DNA of 56,509 bases, from contig CASXBC010000005.1 in the NCBI GenBank assembly GCA_949474265.1, forward strand, positions 1-56,509, read 5' to 3'. The stretch is from an uncultured bacterium. Its GTDB lineage: Bacteria > Bacillota > Clostridia > Christensenellales > UBA1242. The notes beneath the pieces were generated by a model. That model was not told the DNA's origin and did no database searches. It saw only the letters and a list, made by a program, of their open reading frames with translations. Every line of letters begins with the position of its first letter. Positions within the stretch are counted from its first letter, which is position 1. The position numbers and the translations under genes are program-made. Positions 35,085 through 43,390 of this stretch are shown here, piece by piece.

Positions 35085-35115
35085 TTGACTTGTATGTATG
35101 AAAATGAGTTATAAT
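35085..35115 (+). promoter_or_regulatory. Possible promoter of the glycosyltransferase gene
   Basis: TTGACT at 35085-35090 and TATAAT at 35110-35115, with a rather long 19-base spacer. Confidence 0.5.
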
Positions 35116-35135
35116 AAAGAACAAGGAAGAGACAA

Positions 35136-36677
35136 ATGAGTTATGAAGATATTATAATACTTGTTGTAACATTGCTTATGTTTTTGATTACTATATTTAC
35201 AATTTACTCATACTTTTATACAATCTTGGGTGTCTTTGCTTATAAAAAATTTCCAAAGGCGAAAAAACAATATACCTATGCAATTTTGATTGCTGCGAGA
35301 AATGAAGAAAGAGTTATTGCGAATTTGTTAAAAAGCATATATGCACAAGATTATGAACAAGAGAAATTGAGGATTTTTGTTGTCGCAGACAACTGTACAG
35401 ACAAGACTGCTGATATAGTCAAAGCATTAATTGCTGAAGGACATGAAAATACATATGTATATGAGCACAACAATCCAAATGAGAGGACTAAAGGCTTTGC
35501 ACTTAAATATTTGTTTGAGCAAATGAAAGCAGATGGATTGAAAGAAGGTGTTGATGGTTATTTTGTTTTTGATGCAGACAATATTTTAAATGTTGACTAT
35601 ATAACGAAAATGAATGATGCTTTTGATTATTATGATGGAAAAAGAGGTGTTACTTCTTTTAGAAATTCAAAAAACTTTACTACAAATTCCATCTCTGCAT
35701 GCTATGGCATTTGGTTTTATAGAGGGTGTAGATTTGAGATGCGTGGAAGGACATTGTGCAACTGTTCTACTCGTGTTTCGGGGACAGGTTATCTTGCCAC
35801 AGCAGAGATGATGGCAGAGGGGTGGCCTTATGTTACGTTAACTGAAGATTGGGAATTTTCTGCCGACCAAATTCTTCAAGGTAGAAAAATTATGTATTGT
35901 GAAGAAGCTGTTTTTTATGATGAACAACCAACAAATTTCAAGGTTATGTGGAGACAAAGAGTTCGCTGGGCTAAAGGACATTTGCTTGTTTGTTTGACTA
36001 AATGGTTTCCGCTTTTCAAAAATTTATTTAGAAGAAAAGACAAAAATGGAAACAAAATCAACAAAGTTTCCACTTATGATATAATGTGGAAAATTACACC
36101 GGTACAAATTGTCAATTTAGTGCTTACAATTTGTCAATATATTGCATTGGCATTTTTGCCTTTGGCTGGAGTAAACGTTAGTGAATTGGCAGAGTCATAT
36201 TTGATGCTCTCTTTGTTCCATTTGTGCAAAAGCTATTTATTTAATCTAATAGCATGTATAGGTATGTTGGCTTTGGAATATAAACACATTAAACAAGTTG
36301 GAGGCGGTGGCTTGGGAAAAGTGTTTTTATTGTGTTTCTTCTGGCCAATATTCTGTTGGCTTGGTCTTCCAATTGCAATTGTTGCACTCTTTTCAAAAAA
36401 TCTTCAATGGAAAACGATTCCTCACAAGGACACTACGAGTATTGAAGATATAAATCAATATCAACAAAATGAAAAAGTAAATCAATCGAAAGGGGATGTT
36501 GAAGTTTTGCCAGATGCGTCTTTTGCACAAGAAGCTGAAGCTGTTCAATGTTGTGATAAAGTGGCTGAAGAAAAACTATTGAATGAAGATGAAATGAATT
36601 TGGAGCTTAAAAAGTTGAAAGATCATATTCAATCTCATGTGGAAGCTGAAGATGTGCAAACTGATGAAATTTCATGA
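35136..36677 (+). CDS. Membrane glycosyltransferase family 2 (BcsA/IcaA-like processive type)
   Basis: 513-aa membrane enzyme that probably extends or transfers a beta-linked sugar chain. One N-terminal helix (about residues 6-34) is followed by the GT-A domain: ILIAARNEE (about 50), VVADNCTDKT, FVFDADN (DxD-type, about 145-150), TEDWEFS (about 237) and QRVRWAKG (QxxRW, about 275). Three more helices follow (about 320-345, 355-385, 390-425), then a 90-residue acidic cytosolic tail of no known family. Asp, DAD, TED and QxxRW together indicate a processive synthase fold. The product is not predictable. GGAAGAG lies before the ATG. No partner gene for polymer export is adjacent. Confidence 0.88.
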   Translation: MSYEDIIILVVTLLMFLITIFTIYSYFYTILGVFAYKKFPKAKKQYTYAILIAARNEERVIANLLKSIYAQDYEQEKLRIFVVADNCTDKTADIVKALIAEGHENTYVYEHNNPNERTKGFALKYLFEQMKADGLKEGVDGYFVFDADNILNVDYITKMNDAFDYYDGKRGVTSFRNSKNFTTNSISACYGIWFYRGCRFEMRGRTLCNCSTRVSGTGYLATAEMMAEGWPYVTLTEDWEFSADQILQGRKIMYCEEAVFYDEQPTNFKVMWRQRVRWAKGHLLVCLTKWFPLFKNLFRRKDKNGNKINKVSTYDIMWKITPVQIVNLVLTICQYIALAFLPLAGVNVSELAESYLMLSLFHLCKSYLFNLIACIGMLALEYKHIKQVGGGGLGKVFLLCFFWPIFCWLGLPIAIVALFSKNLQWKTIPHKDTTSIEDINQYQQNEKVNQSKGDVEVLPDASFAQEAEAVQCCDKVAEEKLLNEDEMNLELKKLKDHIQSHVEAEDVQTDEIS

Positions 36678-36701
36678 TAATTTTTATATTTTTAACAAAA
36701 T

Positions 36702-36731
36702 AAAATCTCATTGAATTGATGAGATTTTTTT
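36702..36731 (+). terminator. Terminator of the glycosyltransferase gene
   Basis: AAAATCTCAT and ATGAGATTTT around loop TGAATTG, then T-run. Confidence 0.88.
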
Positions 36732-36777
36732 ATTGTTAGTTTGATTGTTGTTTTTGTTTCAGTTATGGATTAAATTG

Positions 36778-36786
36778 TGCTATAAT
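36778..36786 (+). promoter_or_regulatory. Extended -10 promoter of the YtqA-like gene, leaderless type
   Basis: TGC directly followed by TATAAT (36781-36786); no good -35 box. The ATG is 6 bases further on, with no ribosome site. Confidence 0.7.
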
Positions 36787-36792
36787 CAACAA

Positions 36793-37704
36793 ATGGAAAG
36801 ATATTTGCATTTAAATTCTTGGCTTAAGAAAAAGTTTGGACAAAGAGTTTTGAAAATTTGTGTTGATGGTGGTTTCTCTTGTCCAAATCGTGATGGGAAA
36901 TGTGGCGTTGGAGGCTGTATTTTTTGTGGAGAATCAGGCAGTGGAACCTTAAAAAGACAATTAAGCATAACTGAGCAAATCCAAAATCATCTTAAAAGTT
37001 ATCGTGGAGAGCGTGCGGAAAAGTTTATTGTTTATTTTCAAAATTTTACAAATACTTATGACTCTTTGGAGAACTTAAAGAGAAAATATGATGAGGCTCT
37101 TTTTTGCAGTGACAAGATTGTAGGTCTTTCTGTCGCAACAAGACCAGACTGCATAAATGAAGAAATTGTTGGACTTTTGAAAAGTTATTCTGATAGATTT
37201 TTTGTGCAAGTCGAACTTGGGCTTCAAACCGCAAATGATGAAACAGGAGAACTTATAAATCGTGGTTACAGCACTTGCACTTTTGAAAAGGCAGTCAGGC
37301 TTATGTCAGAAAACAACTTGGATGTCGTGGCTCATATTATGGTTGGATTGCCAAATGAGACAATGGAGGATTTAAAGCAGACTGTAGAATTTTTAAATTC
37401 TCAAAAAATAGCTGGTTTAAAAATTCATTCAACTTATGTCACTTGTGGCACACGGCTGTGCCAGATGTTTGAACAGGGAGAGTATGTTCCATTGCAACTT
37501 GAAGAGTATCTTGATGCAGTGGTGTATGTTTTGACACATATAAATAGTCAAGTTGTTATCCACAGATTAAGCGGAGATGCACCAAAAGAACAACTTGTCG
37601 CTCCGATTTGGAACGCTCACAAGAAGTTGGTTTTGAATGGGGTGGATAGGATTTTGCGTGAGCAAAATTTGGTGCAAGGTCAATTTTATGAAAAAAAAGA
37701 GTAG
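36793..37704 (+). CDS. TIGR01212-type radical SAM protein (YtqA-like)
   Basis: 303-aa radical SAM protein of unknown reaction. The N-terminus RYLHLNSWLKKKFGQRVLKI, then GGFSCPNRDGKCGVGGCIFCG (about residues 25-45), carries the family's widely spaced cluster cysteines. Later VVGLSVATRPDCI, QVELGLQTANDETG and HIMVGLPNETMEDL fit the TIM-barrel core. The start is set at ATG 36793; the longer frame from 36745 would include the promoter TATAAT at 36781-36786. The promoter-to-ATG distance of 6 bases implies a leaderless mRNA. Recent work on relatives points to tRNA or sulphur chemistry, but I cannot assign a substrate from sequence. Confidence 0.88.
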   Translation: MERYLHLNSWLKKKFGQRVLKICVDGGFSCPNRDGKCGVGGCIFCGESGSGTLKRQLSITEQIQNHLKSYRGERAEKFIVYFQNFTNTYDSLENLKRKYDEALFCSDKIVGLSVATRPDCINEEIVGLLKSYSDRFFVQVELGLQTANDETGELINRGYSTCTFEKAVRLMSENNLDVVAHIMVGLPNETMEDLKQTVEFLNSQKIAGLKIHSTYVTCGTRLCQMFEQGEYVPLQLEEYLDAVVYVLTHINSQVVIHRLSGDAPKEQLVAPIWNAHKKLVLNGVDRILREQNLVQGQFYEKKE

Positions 37705-37709
37705 AAAAA

Positions 37710-38489
37710 CTACTCTTTTCTTAATATATCAACTATATGAGAGCCAGCACCAAGAAGGTCTCCCCTTTCTGCAATACTTTCAACATATTTAAGGTAAATA
37801 GAAAAATCCTCTTCAGACATTTTGTTTATCCATGGTCGTAAATAATCTGTTGGACCATCGGGTGAAAATATTTTTAATCTTGCAAGTCCACTTGCATTTT
37901 GCAGGGCATTGATTGTCTCTAAAGTGTCATAACTGTATAAGTCATCTTCAGTGGTGTTGGTTTTGAAATCTGAAGTTAGTTTACCTTCAGCAAGAACTTT
38001 TTGTAGATTTCCTTCTTTAAATGCAAAAGTGATTATGCTGTAATCATTCATGCAATAAGCAACGAAAATGAGTCCATTCTGCTTTGTTATTCTTTTGGCT
38101 TCATCAAGAGTTTTGAGCTTATCTTCAAAACTAAAAAGGTGATACATTGGTCCAAAAAGCAGCGTGATGTCAAAGGAGCTGTCTTTGAGCATCTTAAGAT
38201 TTAAAGCATTGCCTTGAAACACTTTGCAATCTTTGCAACGCTCTTCAATCATGCGGACATTTTTCTTGACGAGTTCTACAGCGGTGACGTCTCCACCAAG
38301 AGAAGAAAGTTTTTCGCTGTATCTTCCACTGCCAGCTCCTATGTCTGCAATTTTTGGGCGAGAGGTAAAGTCTGTTAAGCTTTCAATATATGTCATTGTG
38401 ACAAAAAATTCTACTTGTCCATGACGAGAGAGCAAGCGTTTGTCTTCATTAAATTTGTTGTAATACTGTTCGATTTTTGTAAGTTTCAT
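37710..38489 (-). CDS. Class I SAM-dependent methyltransferase
   Basis: 259-aa Rossmann-fold methyltransferase. SAM motif I is IADIGAGSGRYSEKLSSLG (about residues 46-64), followed by VTAVELVKKNV (acidic residue binding ribose), GNALNL, and SFDITLLFGPMYHLF as motif IV with post-motif. A C-terminal region of 80 residues may bind the substrate, which is unknown. The start is ATG 38489. A promoter TTGCTT-17-TACAAT with TGC before the -10 lies at 38497-38525, 7 bases from the ATG and with no ribosome site, so the longer frame from 38525 is rejected and the mRNA is probably leaderless. It is divergent from the deoxynucleotidase gene and converges with the YtqA-like gene. Confidence 0.85.
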   Translation of the reverse strand: MKLTKIEQYYNKFNEDKRLLSRHGQVEFFVTMTYIESLTDFTSRPKIADIGAGSGRYSEKLSSLGGDVTAVELVKKNVRMIEERCKDCKVFQGNALNLKMLKDSSFDITLLFGPMYHLFSFEDKLKTLDEAKRITKQNGLIFVAYCMNDYSIITFAFKEGNLQKVLAEGKLTSDFKTNTTEDDLYSYDTLETINALQNASGLARLKIFSPDGPTDYLRPWINKMSEEDFSIYLKYVESIAERGDLLGAGSHIVDILRKE

Positions 38490-38496
38490 ATTAATT

Positions 38497-38525
38497 ATTG
38501 TAGCATTTGAAAAACTTGAAAGCAA
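38497..38525 (-). promoter_or_regulatory. Promoter of the methyltransferase gene, leaderless type
   Basis: Minus strand TTGCTT (38520-38525), 17-base spacer ending TGC, TACAAT (38497-38502), then AATTAAT and ATG. Confidence 0.7.
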
Positions 38526-38630
38526 GAGAATTGAGGGACAATGTTTTGCAAATTATTAAAATGTTTTTGAGTAATGGGTTTTGTATGTTATTATATGGCC
38601 AGAAGCATGTTTTTAGCATTGGAGGGAGTT

Positions 38631-39209
38631 GTGAGTACAATTTTGATTGATGTTGATGATGTGATTTGTGATAATCACTTTTTGCCTGTTGTAAACAATT
38701 ATTTAAATTCAAACTATAAAGAGGATGATTTCAAATCTGAAAAATATGAGCTTGAGCTTTTTCCAAAGGCTGAAGATAGATTTAAATTTTATGATTATTT
38801 TTGTTCGGTGGATTCGTATGAAAATTTAGGTTTGAAGAAGGGAGTTTCTCAGGTGTTGGAGAGGTTGTGCCAAAAACACCGTGTAATCCTTTTGACAAAT
38901 GCTTGTCACTTTGAAAATAGCTTTGCTATGGGGAGACAATTCTTTGATAAATGGAAGTTTTTGTTAAAGGAGTTGCCATTTTTTCCTCCAGAAAACATAA
39001 TTTTTTCTGCACAAAAGGATTTGCTTGTTGCTGATATGATTATAGATGATAGAATTAGCAATTTACGGGGTGGGGATTATAAGTACAGGCTTCTTTTCAG
39101 TTGTTTTCACAATAAAAATATTTCTGATGAAGAATTGGAGAAAAATGGTATTATTAGAATGGACAGCTGGCATGAAATTGAAAAATTTATAAATAAATTT
39201 TTGAAATAA
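38631..39209 (+). CDS. HAD-family 5'(3')-deoxyribonucleotidase-like phosphatase
   Basis: 192-aa HAD-superfamily protein. Motif I is LIDVDDVICD at the very N-terminus (nucleophile Asp, then acid/base Asp two residues on), motif II is VILLTNA (about residue 83), and motifs III/IV are AQKDLLVADMIIDDRISNL (about 120-138). This order and the small cap fit NT5C-type 5'-nucleotidases that dephosphorylate deoxynucleotides; substrate is inferred. The start is GTG 38631, chosen because GGAGGG lies 4 bases upstream and because motif I must be near the N-terminus; an ATG at 38574 would add 19 residues without a ribosome site. The next gene follows after 38 bases. Confidence 0.8.
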   Translation: MSTILIDVDDVICDNHFLPVVNNYLNSNYKEDDFKSEKYELELFPKAEDRFKFYDYFCSVDSYENLGLKKGVSQVLERLCQKHRVILLTNACHFENSFAMGRQFFDKWKFLLKELPFFPPENIIFSAQKDLLVADMIIDDRISNLRGGDYKYRLLFSCFHNKNISDEELEKNGIIRMDSWHEIEKFINKFLK

Positions 39210-39247
39210 TGAATTTAAATTTTTTATAAATGGTGCTTTGATTAGTT

Positions 39248-39583
39248 ATGAAAACAATAAATCTTGAGCAAGAAAATTATACTGTTGACCATGCTTTGAA
39301 GATGGTTGAGATAGAAATAGAAAATGCAAAGCTTGAGGGAGAGGTTGCTCTCAAGATTGTGCATGGATATGGCTCTCATGGTGTTGGAGGGGTTATTCTT
39401 TTGTCGCTTCGTCCTTTGCTGGTCAAATGGAAGAGAAAAGGTTTTATTAAAAATTATTTCTTTGGCGACAAGTGGAATTTGTTTGATGTTGATACTCAAA
39501 GAATTTTACAAAGAGACAAATCAATCTATGGAGATAAGGATTTTTATTGTAGTAATCCGGGTATAACTATTATTGAGCTTTAA
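39248..39583 (+). CDS. Smr-domain protein
   Basis: 111-aa stand-alone Smr domain. The signature is ALKIVHGYGSHGVGGVI (about residues 36-52), with the HGxG loop, preceded by TVDHALKMVEIEIENAK, as in the Smr domain at the end of MutS2. Family members cleave nucleic acids or rescue collided ribosomes; stand-alone versions often have nicking activity. There is no convincing ribosome site before the ATG. It lies 38 bases after the nucleotidase gene on the same strand, so joint transcription is likely. The last ~35 residues (DVDTQRILQ...) are not part of the classic domain. Confidence 0.8.
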   Translation: MKTINLEQENYTVDHALKMVEIEIENAKLEGEVALKIVHGYGSHGVGGVILLSLRPLLVKWKRKGFIKNYFFGDKWNLFDVDTQRILQRDKSIYGDKDFYCSNPGITIIEL

Positions 39584-39593
39584 AATTGTGATT

Positions 39594-39625
39594 AAAAAAA
39601 TCAGAGAATTTGCTCTGATTTTTTT
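39594..39625. terminator. Bidirectional terminator between Smr gene and EFR1 gene
   Basis: AAAAAAATCAGAG-AATTTG-CTCTGATTTTTTT, palindromic with T-runs on both strands; it reaches the EFR1 stop codon. Confidence 0.9.
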
Positions 39626-40487
39626 ATGAATTGGATGAGATTTTCTCTTCACTTCTTTTAAAATATTTTTTATAAGAATTTTTGCAGAAGTTTTTGTGTG
39701 ATTTTTGTTCATGATTGTCTGGGTCGTTGAAGTTGTATCTTCCGTTGACCTTCCAGCTATTGAAAAATCCTATTTTGAAAGCGTCAGTTGGACAGAAGAA
39801 TGAACATCTCATGCACATAAGGCACTTTTTGCCAAAATGAAAATTACCGTCCTCATCAACTTTTATGTTTTGTGTTGGACAATTTCGATAGCACATGCCA
39901 CAGTGAATACATTTTTCGTTTACACTATATTTTGTGCCATTTAATCTTCCTCCCCAATGCTCAATTCTCATAATCCATGAGATTAAGTTTGGAAATGGGA
40001 AAAAACTGAGTTTGACTTTCTTTTTTGCTAGTATTTCTTTGCAGTCAACAGAGATGAGTTTTTGAGCTGTGTCCCACATGCGATAAGCCATAGCGTTTGA
40101 ATGTCTAAAAATCATGTTGTAAGGCATGACATAATGATATTCATTGTTTAAGATAAAGCCTTTTCTTTTTAAAATATGTCTTATCTTTGTAGAAGAGATA
40201 TTGTTTATTTTAAGTGGCTCACCAGAAGTTTTGATAATGTAAAGTTGTTTTTTCTCTTTAAGTTTTGGCAACTTTTTGCAGAAGGCAACAACATTTGATG
40301 GGGCATTAAATGCGTGGATTGGATAAGCTATACCAATGCTGTCATATTGAGTGAAATCAATCTCAATTTCTTTGTCTATTGAAATAATGGTTGTGTCACA
40401 GCCATTTGCTTTAAATTGTTCTCCAAAATATTCAACAACTTTTTTTGTGTTTCCTGTTCCTGAAAAATAACAGATTAATGTTTTCAT
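39624..40487 (-). CDS. EFR1-type flavodoxin-ferredoxin fusion
   Basis: 287-aa electron-transfer protein. The N-terminal ~150 residues form a flavodoxin-like fold starting ICYFSGTGNTKKV (FMN phosphate loop SGTGNT). The C-terminal part has two 4Fe-4S clusters: CIHCGMCYRNCP (about residues 199-210) and CLMCMRCSFFCP (about 227-238). This is the EFR1 family of anaerobic bacteria. Its start overlaps the stop of the epimerase-like gene by 4 bases, and AAGGA lies just upstream, so the two are translated together; it may supply electrons to its partner or be a separate redox carrier. The tail after the second cluster is basic and of unknown use. Confidence 0.9.
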   Translation of the reverse strand: MKTLICYFSGTGNTKKVVEYFGEQFKANGCDTTIISIDKEIEIDFTQYDSIGIAYPIHAFNAPSNVVAFCKKLPKLKEKKQLYIIKTSGEPLKINNISSTKIRHILKRKGFILNNEYHYVMPYNMIFRHSNAMAYRMWDTAQKLISVDCKEILAKKKVKLSFFPFPNLISWIMRIEHWGGRLNGTKYSVNEKCIHCGMCYRNCPTQNIKVDEDGNFHFGKKCLMCMRCSFFCPTDAFKIGFFNSWKVNGRYNFNDPDNHEQKSHKNFCKNSYKKYFKRSEEKISSNS

Positions 40488-42040
40488 TTGTTTGTCCTTA
40501 TTTGTGCGTTAAAATTTTCATCCATAGAATAAATATAATTTTCATTTTTGTCATGAGAGTCATACCAAGCTTCAGCATAAATTTTGTCTTTTTTGCTGAG
40601 TCTGTCAAAATCCCAAGTGTAAGTGTCGTATGTGCAATTGTGCCAATGTCCACACCTAAGCACAGAGAATGGGGTTGCTTCAAATTCAAAATTGTCTTGA
40701 TCTGCCCATTTTAGCTTTTGGTAGACATCTCCTGTTTTAAAATCTTTTGAAAGCAATTTTCCACCATGCAATTTGGCCACTGCAATCAAGTCTTCTTTTG
40801 TGATGTTTGAATCCTTTTTATCAATATCAAACCCATAGTCAATGAGTTTTGCATTTTTGCTGTTTTTAAGTTTTTGATAGTCAAGTTTTTCTCCTTCAGG
40901 AGTTTTTCCGTCAACCATCAAATTGAACTTGTCCCATTCTTTTGGCAGATTTTCATAATTTTCTTTTCCGCCAAAGAAAGCAACAAGCTTTGCATTATCG
41001 TTATGTTTATACCAATATGCAGGGGAGTTGTCATCTTTGAACAAGCGTTTGATTGCAAATTTGGAAATCAGTCTTTTTGAAACAAGTCTGCCAAATTTGT
41101 AGTACCAATATATTTTTCCTATCTGCTTCCAATAATCTTCAACGTCTTGGCTGACATAATCAAAAAGTTTGTTTAATTTTCCGCCGTCATAAAACCACAC
41201 TCCATGAAAGTTTCTTGTGGCATTGAAATAAGGTTTAAAAAAGTTTTTGGTTGTACCTCCAATAAGCTTAAAGCCATCATTGAGGGTGTCATATCCTGTG
41301 ATTTGATTTCTGCCGTCAGCTCCTATATTGAAACATTGTCTCCAAAATTTGTTTCCAAGGTCTTTTTCACTGTCTTTTTTGATTATGTTTGCAATTAAAA
41401 CTCCGCTGTCATGTGCGGTTACCCATTCAAGAGGGGCATTGAAGCAAGTGTGAAACATAAGCCCATCACTCATGTTGTCTTTGAGCATGTTTGTGTGAAG
41501 CATAGCTGTTTGACGCAACACTGCCCAATTTTTGATGTTTGACTCAAGCACTGCAAACTCTCCACGAAGCTTTGTGATTGAATAAACATCAAGAGGGCTT
41601 ACAAGCAGAGGGTCTCCAACTCTTGCCCAAGGGTGAATATGATTTCTGTTTCCGTACAGAGCAACTGTTGAGGTGTGAATGAGTTTTGGCTGAACGGAAA
41701 GTTGTTCAATTGCTTGAATAAGGCTTTTCGCTCCAACTTCATTGCAATCAATTGCCCATTGTGGATGCTTGTCTGCTTTTGGCGGAATGACTGCCGCCAA
41801 GTTGATTACATAAGCGACATCTTCCACAAGCAGATTGCATGTTTCAAGGTCTTTAAGATTTCCATAAAGCACTTCGATTTTTTTCTTAAAAGGTTTGCAT
41901 TTCTTTAAGATTTCATTTTTTCTTTTTTTATCATTTGGCAAAACGAGAATCTTGACTTTATCAACATTTTCGAGTTTTACAAGTTCTTTAAGGGCTTCTC
42001 TGCCCATATTTCCTGTTGCACCGGTAAGAGCAATTTTCAT
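40484..42040 (-). CDS. NAD-dependent epimerase/dehydratase-type protein with C-terminal extension
   Basis: 518 aa. The N-terminal ~320 residues are an extended SDR domain: KIALTGATGNMGREAL (dinucleotide loop GxxGxxG), AYVINLAAVIPP, LIHTSTVALYG (Ser), and YSITKLRGE, giving the Tyr-x3-Lys pair (about residue 153). The remaining ~190 residues, with KNSKNAKLIDYGFDIDKK and WADQDNFEFEATP, are unknown to me and about double the protein's usual length. AAGGAG precedes ATG, and the promoter TTGCAG-18-TATTAT is at 42072-42101. It overlaps the EFR1 gene by 4 bases. Substrate is unknown; a redox partner next door suggests an oxidoreductase role. Confidence 0.82.
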   Translation of the reverse strand: MKIALTGATGNMGREALKELVKLENVDKVKILVLPNDKKRKNEILKKCKPFKKKIEVLYGNLKDLETCNLLVEDVAYVINLAAVIPPKADKHPQWAIDCNEVGAKSLIQAIEQLSVQPKLIHTSTVALYGNRNHIHPWARVGDPLLVSPLDVYSITKLRGEFAVLESNIKNWAVLRQTAMLHTNMLKDNMSDGLMFHTCFNAPLEWVTAHDSGVLIANIIKKDSEKDLGNKFWRQCFNIGADGRNQITGYDTLNDGFKLIGGTTKNFFKPYFNATRNFHGVWFYDGGKLNKLFDYVSQDVEDYWKQIGKIYWYYKFGRLVSKRLISKFAIKRLFKDDNSPAYWYKHNDNAKLVAFFGGKENYENLPKEWDKFNLMVDGKTPEGEKLDYQKLKNSKNAKLIDYGFDIDKKDSNITKEDLIAVAKLHGGKLLSKDFKTGDVYQKLKWADQDNFEFEATPFSVLRCGHWHNCTYDTYTWDFDRLSKKDKIYAEAWYDSHDKNENYIYSMDENFNAQIRTNK

Positions 42041-42071
42041 AATTTTCTCCTTATGTAATTTTTACTTTTAA

Positions 42072-42101
42072 ATAATAGCACAACATATAAAAAATCTGCA
42101 A
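42072..42101 (-). promoter_or_regulatory. Promoter of the epimerase-EFR1 operon
   Basis: Minus strand TTGCAG (42096-42101), 18-base spacer ending TGC, TATTAT (42072-42077). Confidence 0.65.
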
Positions 42102-42105
42102 ATTA

Positions 42106-42171
42106 ATTAGTTAAAAATTTTTAAATGTTTTAAAAATTCTATAAATATTTGGTTAAAACTTTTTAACTAAT
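42106..42171. repeat. Long inverted repeat in divergent spacer
   Basis: Arms at 42106-42124 (ATTAGTTAAAAATTTTTAA) and 42153-42171 are inverted copies matching at 18 of 19 positions. It lies between the epimerase and kinase promoters; a protein-binding role is inferred. Confidence 0.5.
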
Positions 42172-42190
42172 CTAAAAATCAACTGCTTTT

Positions 42191-42220
42191 TTGTTGGATA
42201 TTGACTTTCAATATCAACAA
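42191..42220. promoter_or_regulatory. Palindromic operator overlapping the kinase promoter
   Basis: Inverted repeat TTGTT-G-GATATTGA (42191-42204), spacer CTT, TCAATATC-AACAA (42208-42220), with one bulged G. The -35 box TTGACT (42201-42206) lies inside it. Confidence 0.6.
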
Positions 42221-42229
42221 TGTTAAAAT
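42201..42229 (+). promoter_or_regulatory. Promoter of the HipA-like kinase gene
   Basis: TTGACT at 42201-42206, 17-base spacer ending TGT, TAAAAT at 42224-42229; TGAGG follows before ATG. Confidence 0.75.
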
Positions 42230-42247
42230 AATTTTGAGGAAAAAATA

Positions 42248-43348
42248 ATGGGGATGACATATAAACAGGCTTTGGAAGAATTTAGAAAAGGCTTTGACAA
42301 AGAGACATGGAAAAGGCATAAAAAAAGAAAAGCTATACTAAAAAGCTTTGCTAGGTTAAATGCTTCAGGAGCAGTACTTTGTACTAAAGAAGAAGTAGAA
42401 GAAAACAACTCAGTTTTTGTTAAGTCTTATAGGTTTATAGGCTTGAGTCATATTAATTCAAATGCTGAAGTTTTTAGAAACTTGCGTATGCTCAACGAAC
42501 TTCTTGTGCCTATTCTTGCAAAACAGATAGGGCTTGAAGGTGCTACATATCTATATAAGCAGGATAAAGGAGCTGTCAATTATGATGGGATTTTGGATGT
42601 TCTTAAGCCTGTGAAAATGCCAAATGCTCTTGTGAGCAAAAATTTTTTGAAAGAAAATGAAGAACTTTTTGATAGGGATTTTTATCATCATGACTGCAGA
42701 AGTGGTTATTCATTAAAATGCTTTTTGGATGATTTGAAATATATGGTAAAAAGAGAGCATCTGACTGTTGACATGGAAGAAATCAAATCAAGTTTTTTCA
42801 AAATGATGATTTTAGATTTGCTAACCTTACAGCTTGATAGACATGAGGGAAACCTTCCACTTATCTTAAATAAAACTGACAACAGTGTTAGATTTGGATT
42901 CATTTTTGATAATGAATTTTCCTTCAATGTCAAGTCATTCAAGGATTATGATTTGGAGAAAGATGAATATAGGCTTTTGAATAATGGTGGAAAGTTTGAT
43001 GTTGAAAAGGTGATTGACTCTTATGATAAAAGAATTTTAAAGTTGGGTGATTATATGTGGACAGTGTCTCCAACTTGCCACAAAAATTATCATTCTTGTC
43101 TGAAAGGTATTGCTATGCAAGCCAAGCTTTCATCCAAAGCTAGAAAGATTTTGGCGGAGGTGATAAAAAACTTAGATGTTGAAAGTGCATTTGAATCATT
43201 AAAAGAGATGGGGGTTGAGTTTAATCCAGCATATAAGGATTTTACAAAGCAAATTGTCAATTATGGCAAAAATTGCTTTATAAAAGAGATGAACAAAGGA
43301 ACAATTGAAAAAAAGCCTACTTCAACTGAAAAAGAAAAAAATGATTAA
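42248..43348 (+). CDS. HipA-like protein kinase fold, solitary
   Basis: 366-aa soluble protein. The region LLTLQLDRHEGNLPLIL (about residues 194-210) has the catalytic-loop pattern D-R-H-x-x-N of HipA/PI3K-like kinases, and IFDNEFSFN (about 220-228) gives the metal-binding Asp as in HipA's FDN-type motif. An upstream stretch (AEVFRNLRMLNELLVPILAKQIGLEGATYLY, split here by its loop) recalls the HipA helix that precedes the substrate part. The classic HipA N-terminal domain and a HipB antitoxin gene next door are absent. The promoter is overlaid by a palindrome, so it is regulated, though by an unknown factor. This assignment is motif-based inference; the target is unknown. Confidence 0.55.
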   Translation: MGMTYKQALEEFRKGFDKETWKRHKKRKAILKSFARLNASGAVLCTKEEVEENNSVFVKSYRFIGLSHINSNAEVFRNLRMLNELLVPILAKQIGLEGATYLYKQDKGAVNYDGILDVLKPVKMPNALVSKNFLKENEELFDRDFYHHDCRSGYSLKCFLDDLKYMVKREHLTVDMEEIKSSFFKMMILDLLTLQLDRHEGNLPLILNKTDNSVRFGFIFDNEFSFNVKSFKDYDLEKDEYRLLNNGGKFDVEKVIDSYDKRILKLGDYMWTVSPTCHKNYHSCLKGIAMQAKLSSKARKILAEVIKNLDVESAFESLKEMGVEFNPAYKDFTKQIVNYGKNCFIKEMNKGTIEKKPTSTEKEKND

Positions 43349-43353
43349 AAAAC

Positions 43354-43387
43354 AAAAACCACTTAAATTTTTGATTAAGTGGTTTTT
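43354..43387. terminator. Bidirectional terminator between kinase and hydrolase genes
   Basis: AAAAACCACTTAA (43354-43366) and TTAAGTGGTTTTT (43375-43387) around an 8-base loop. Confidence 0.88.
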
Positions 43388-43390
43388 ATA

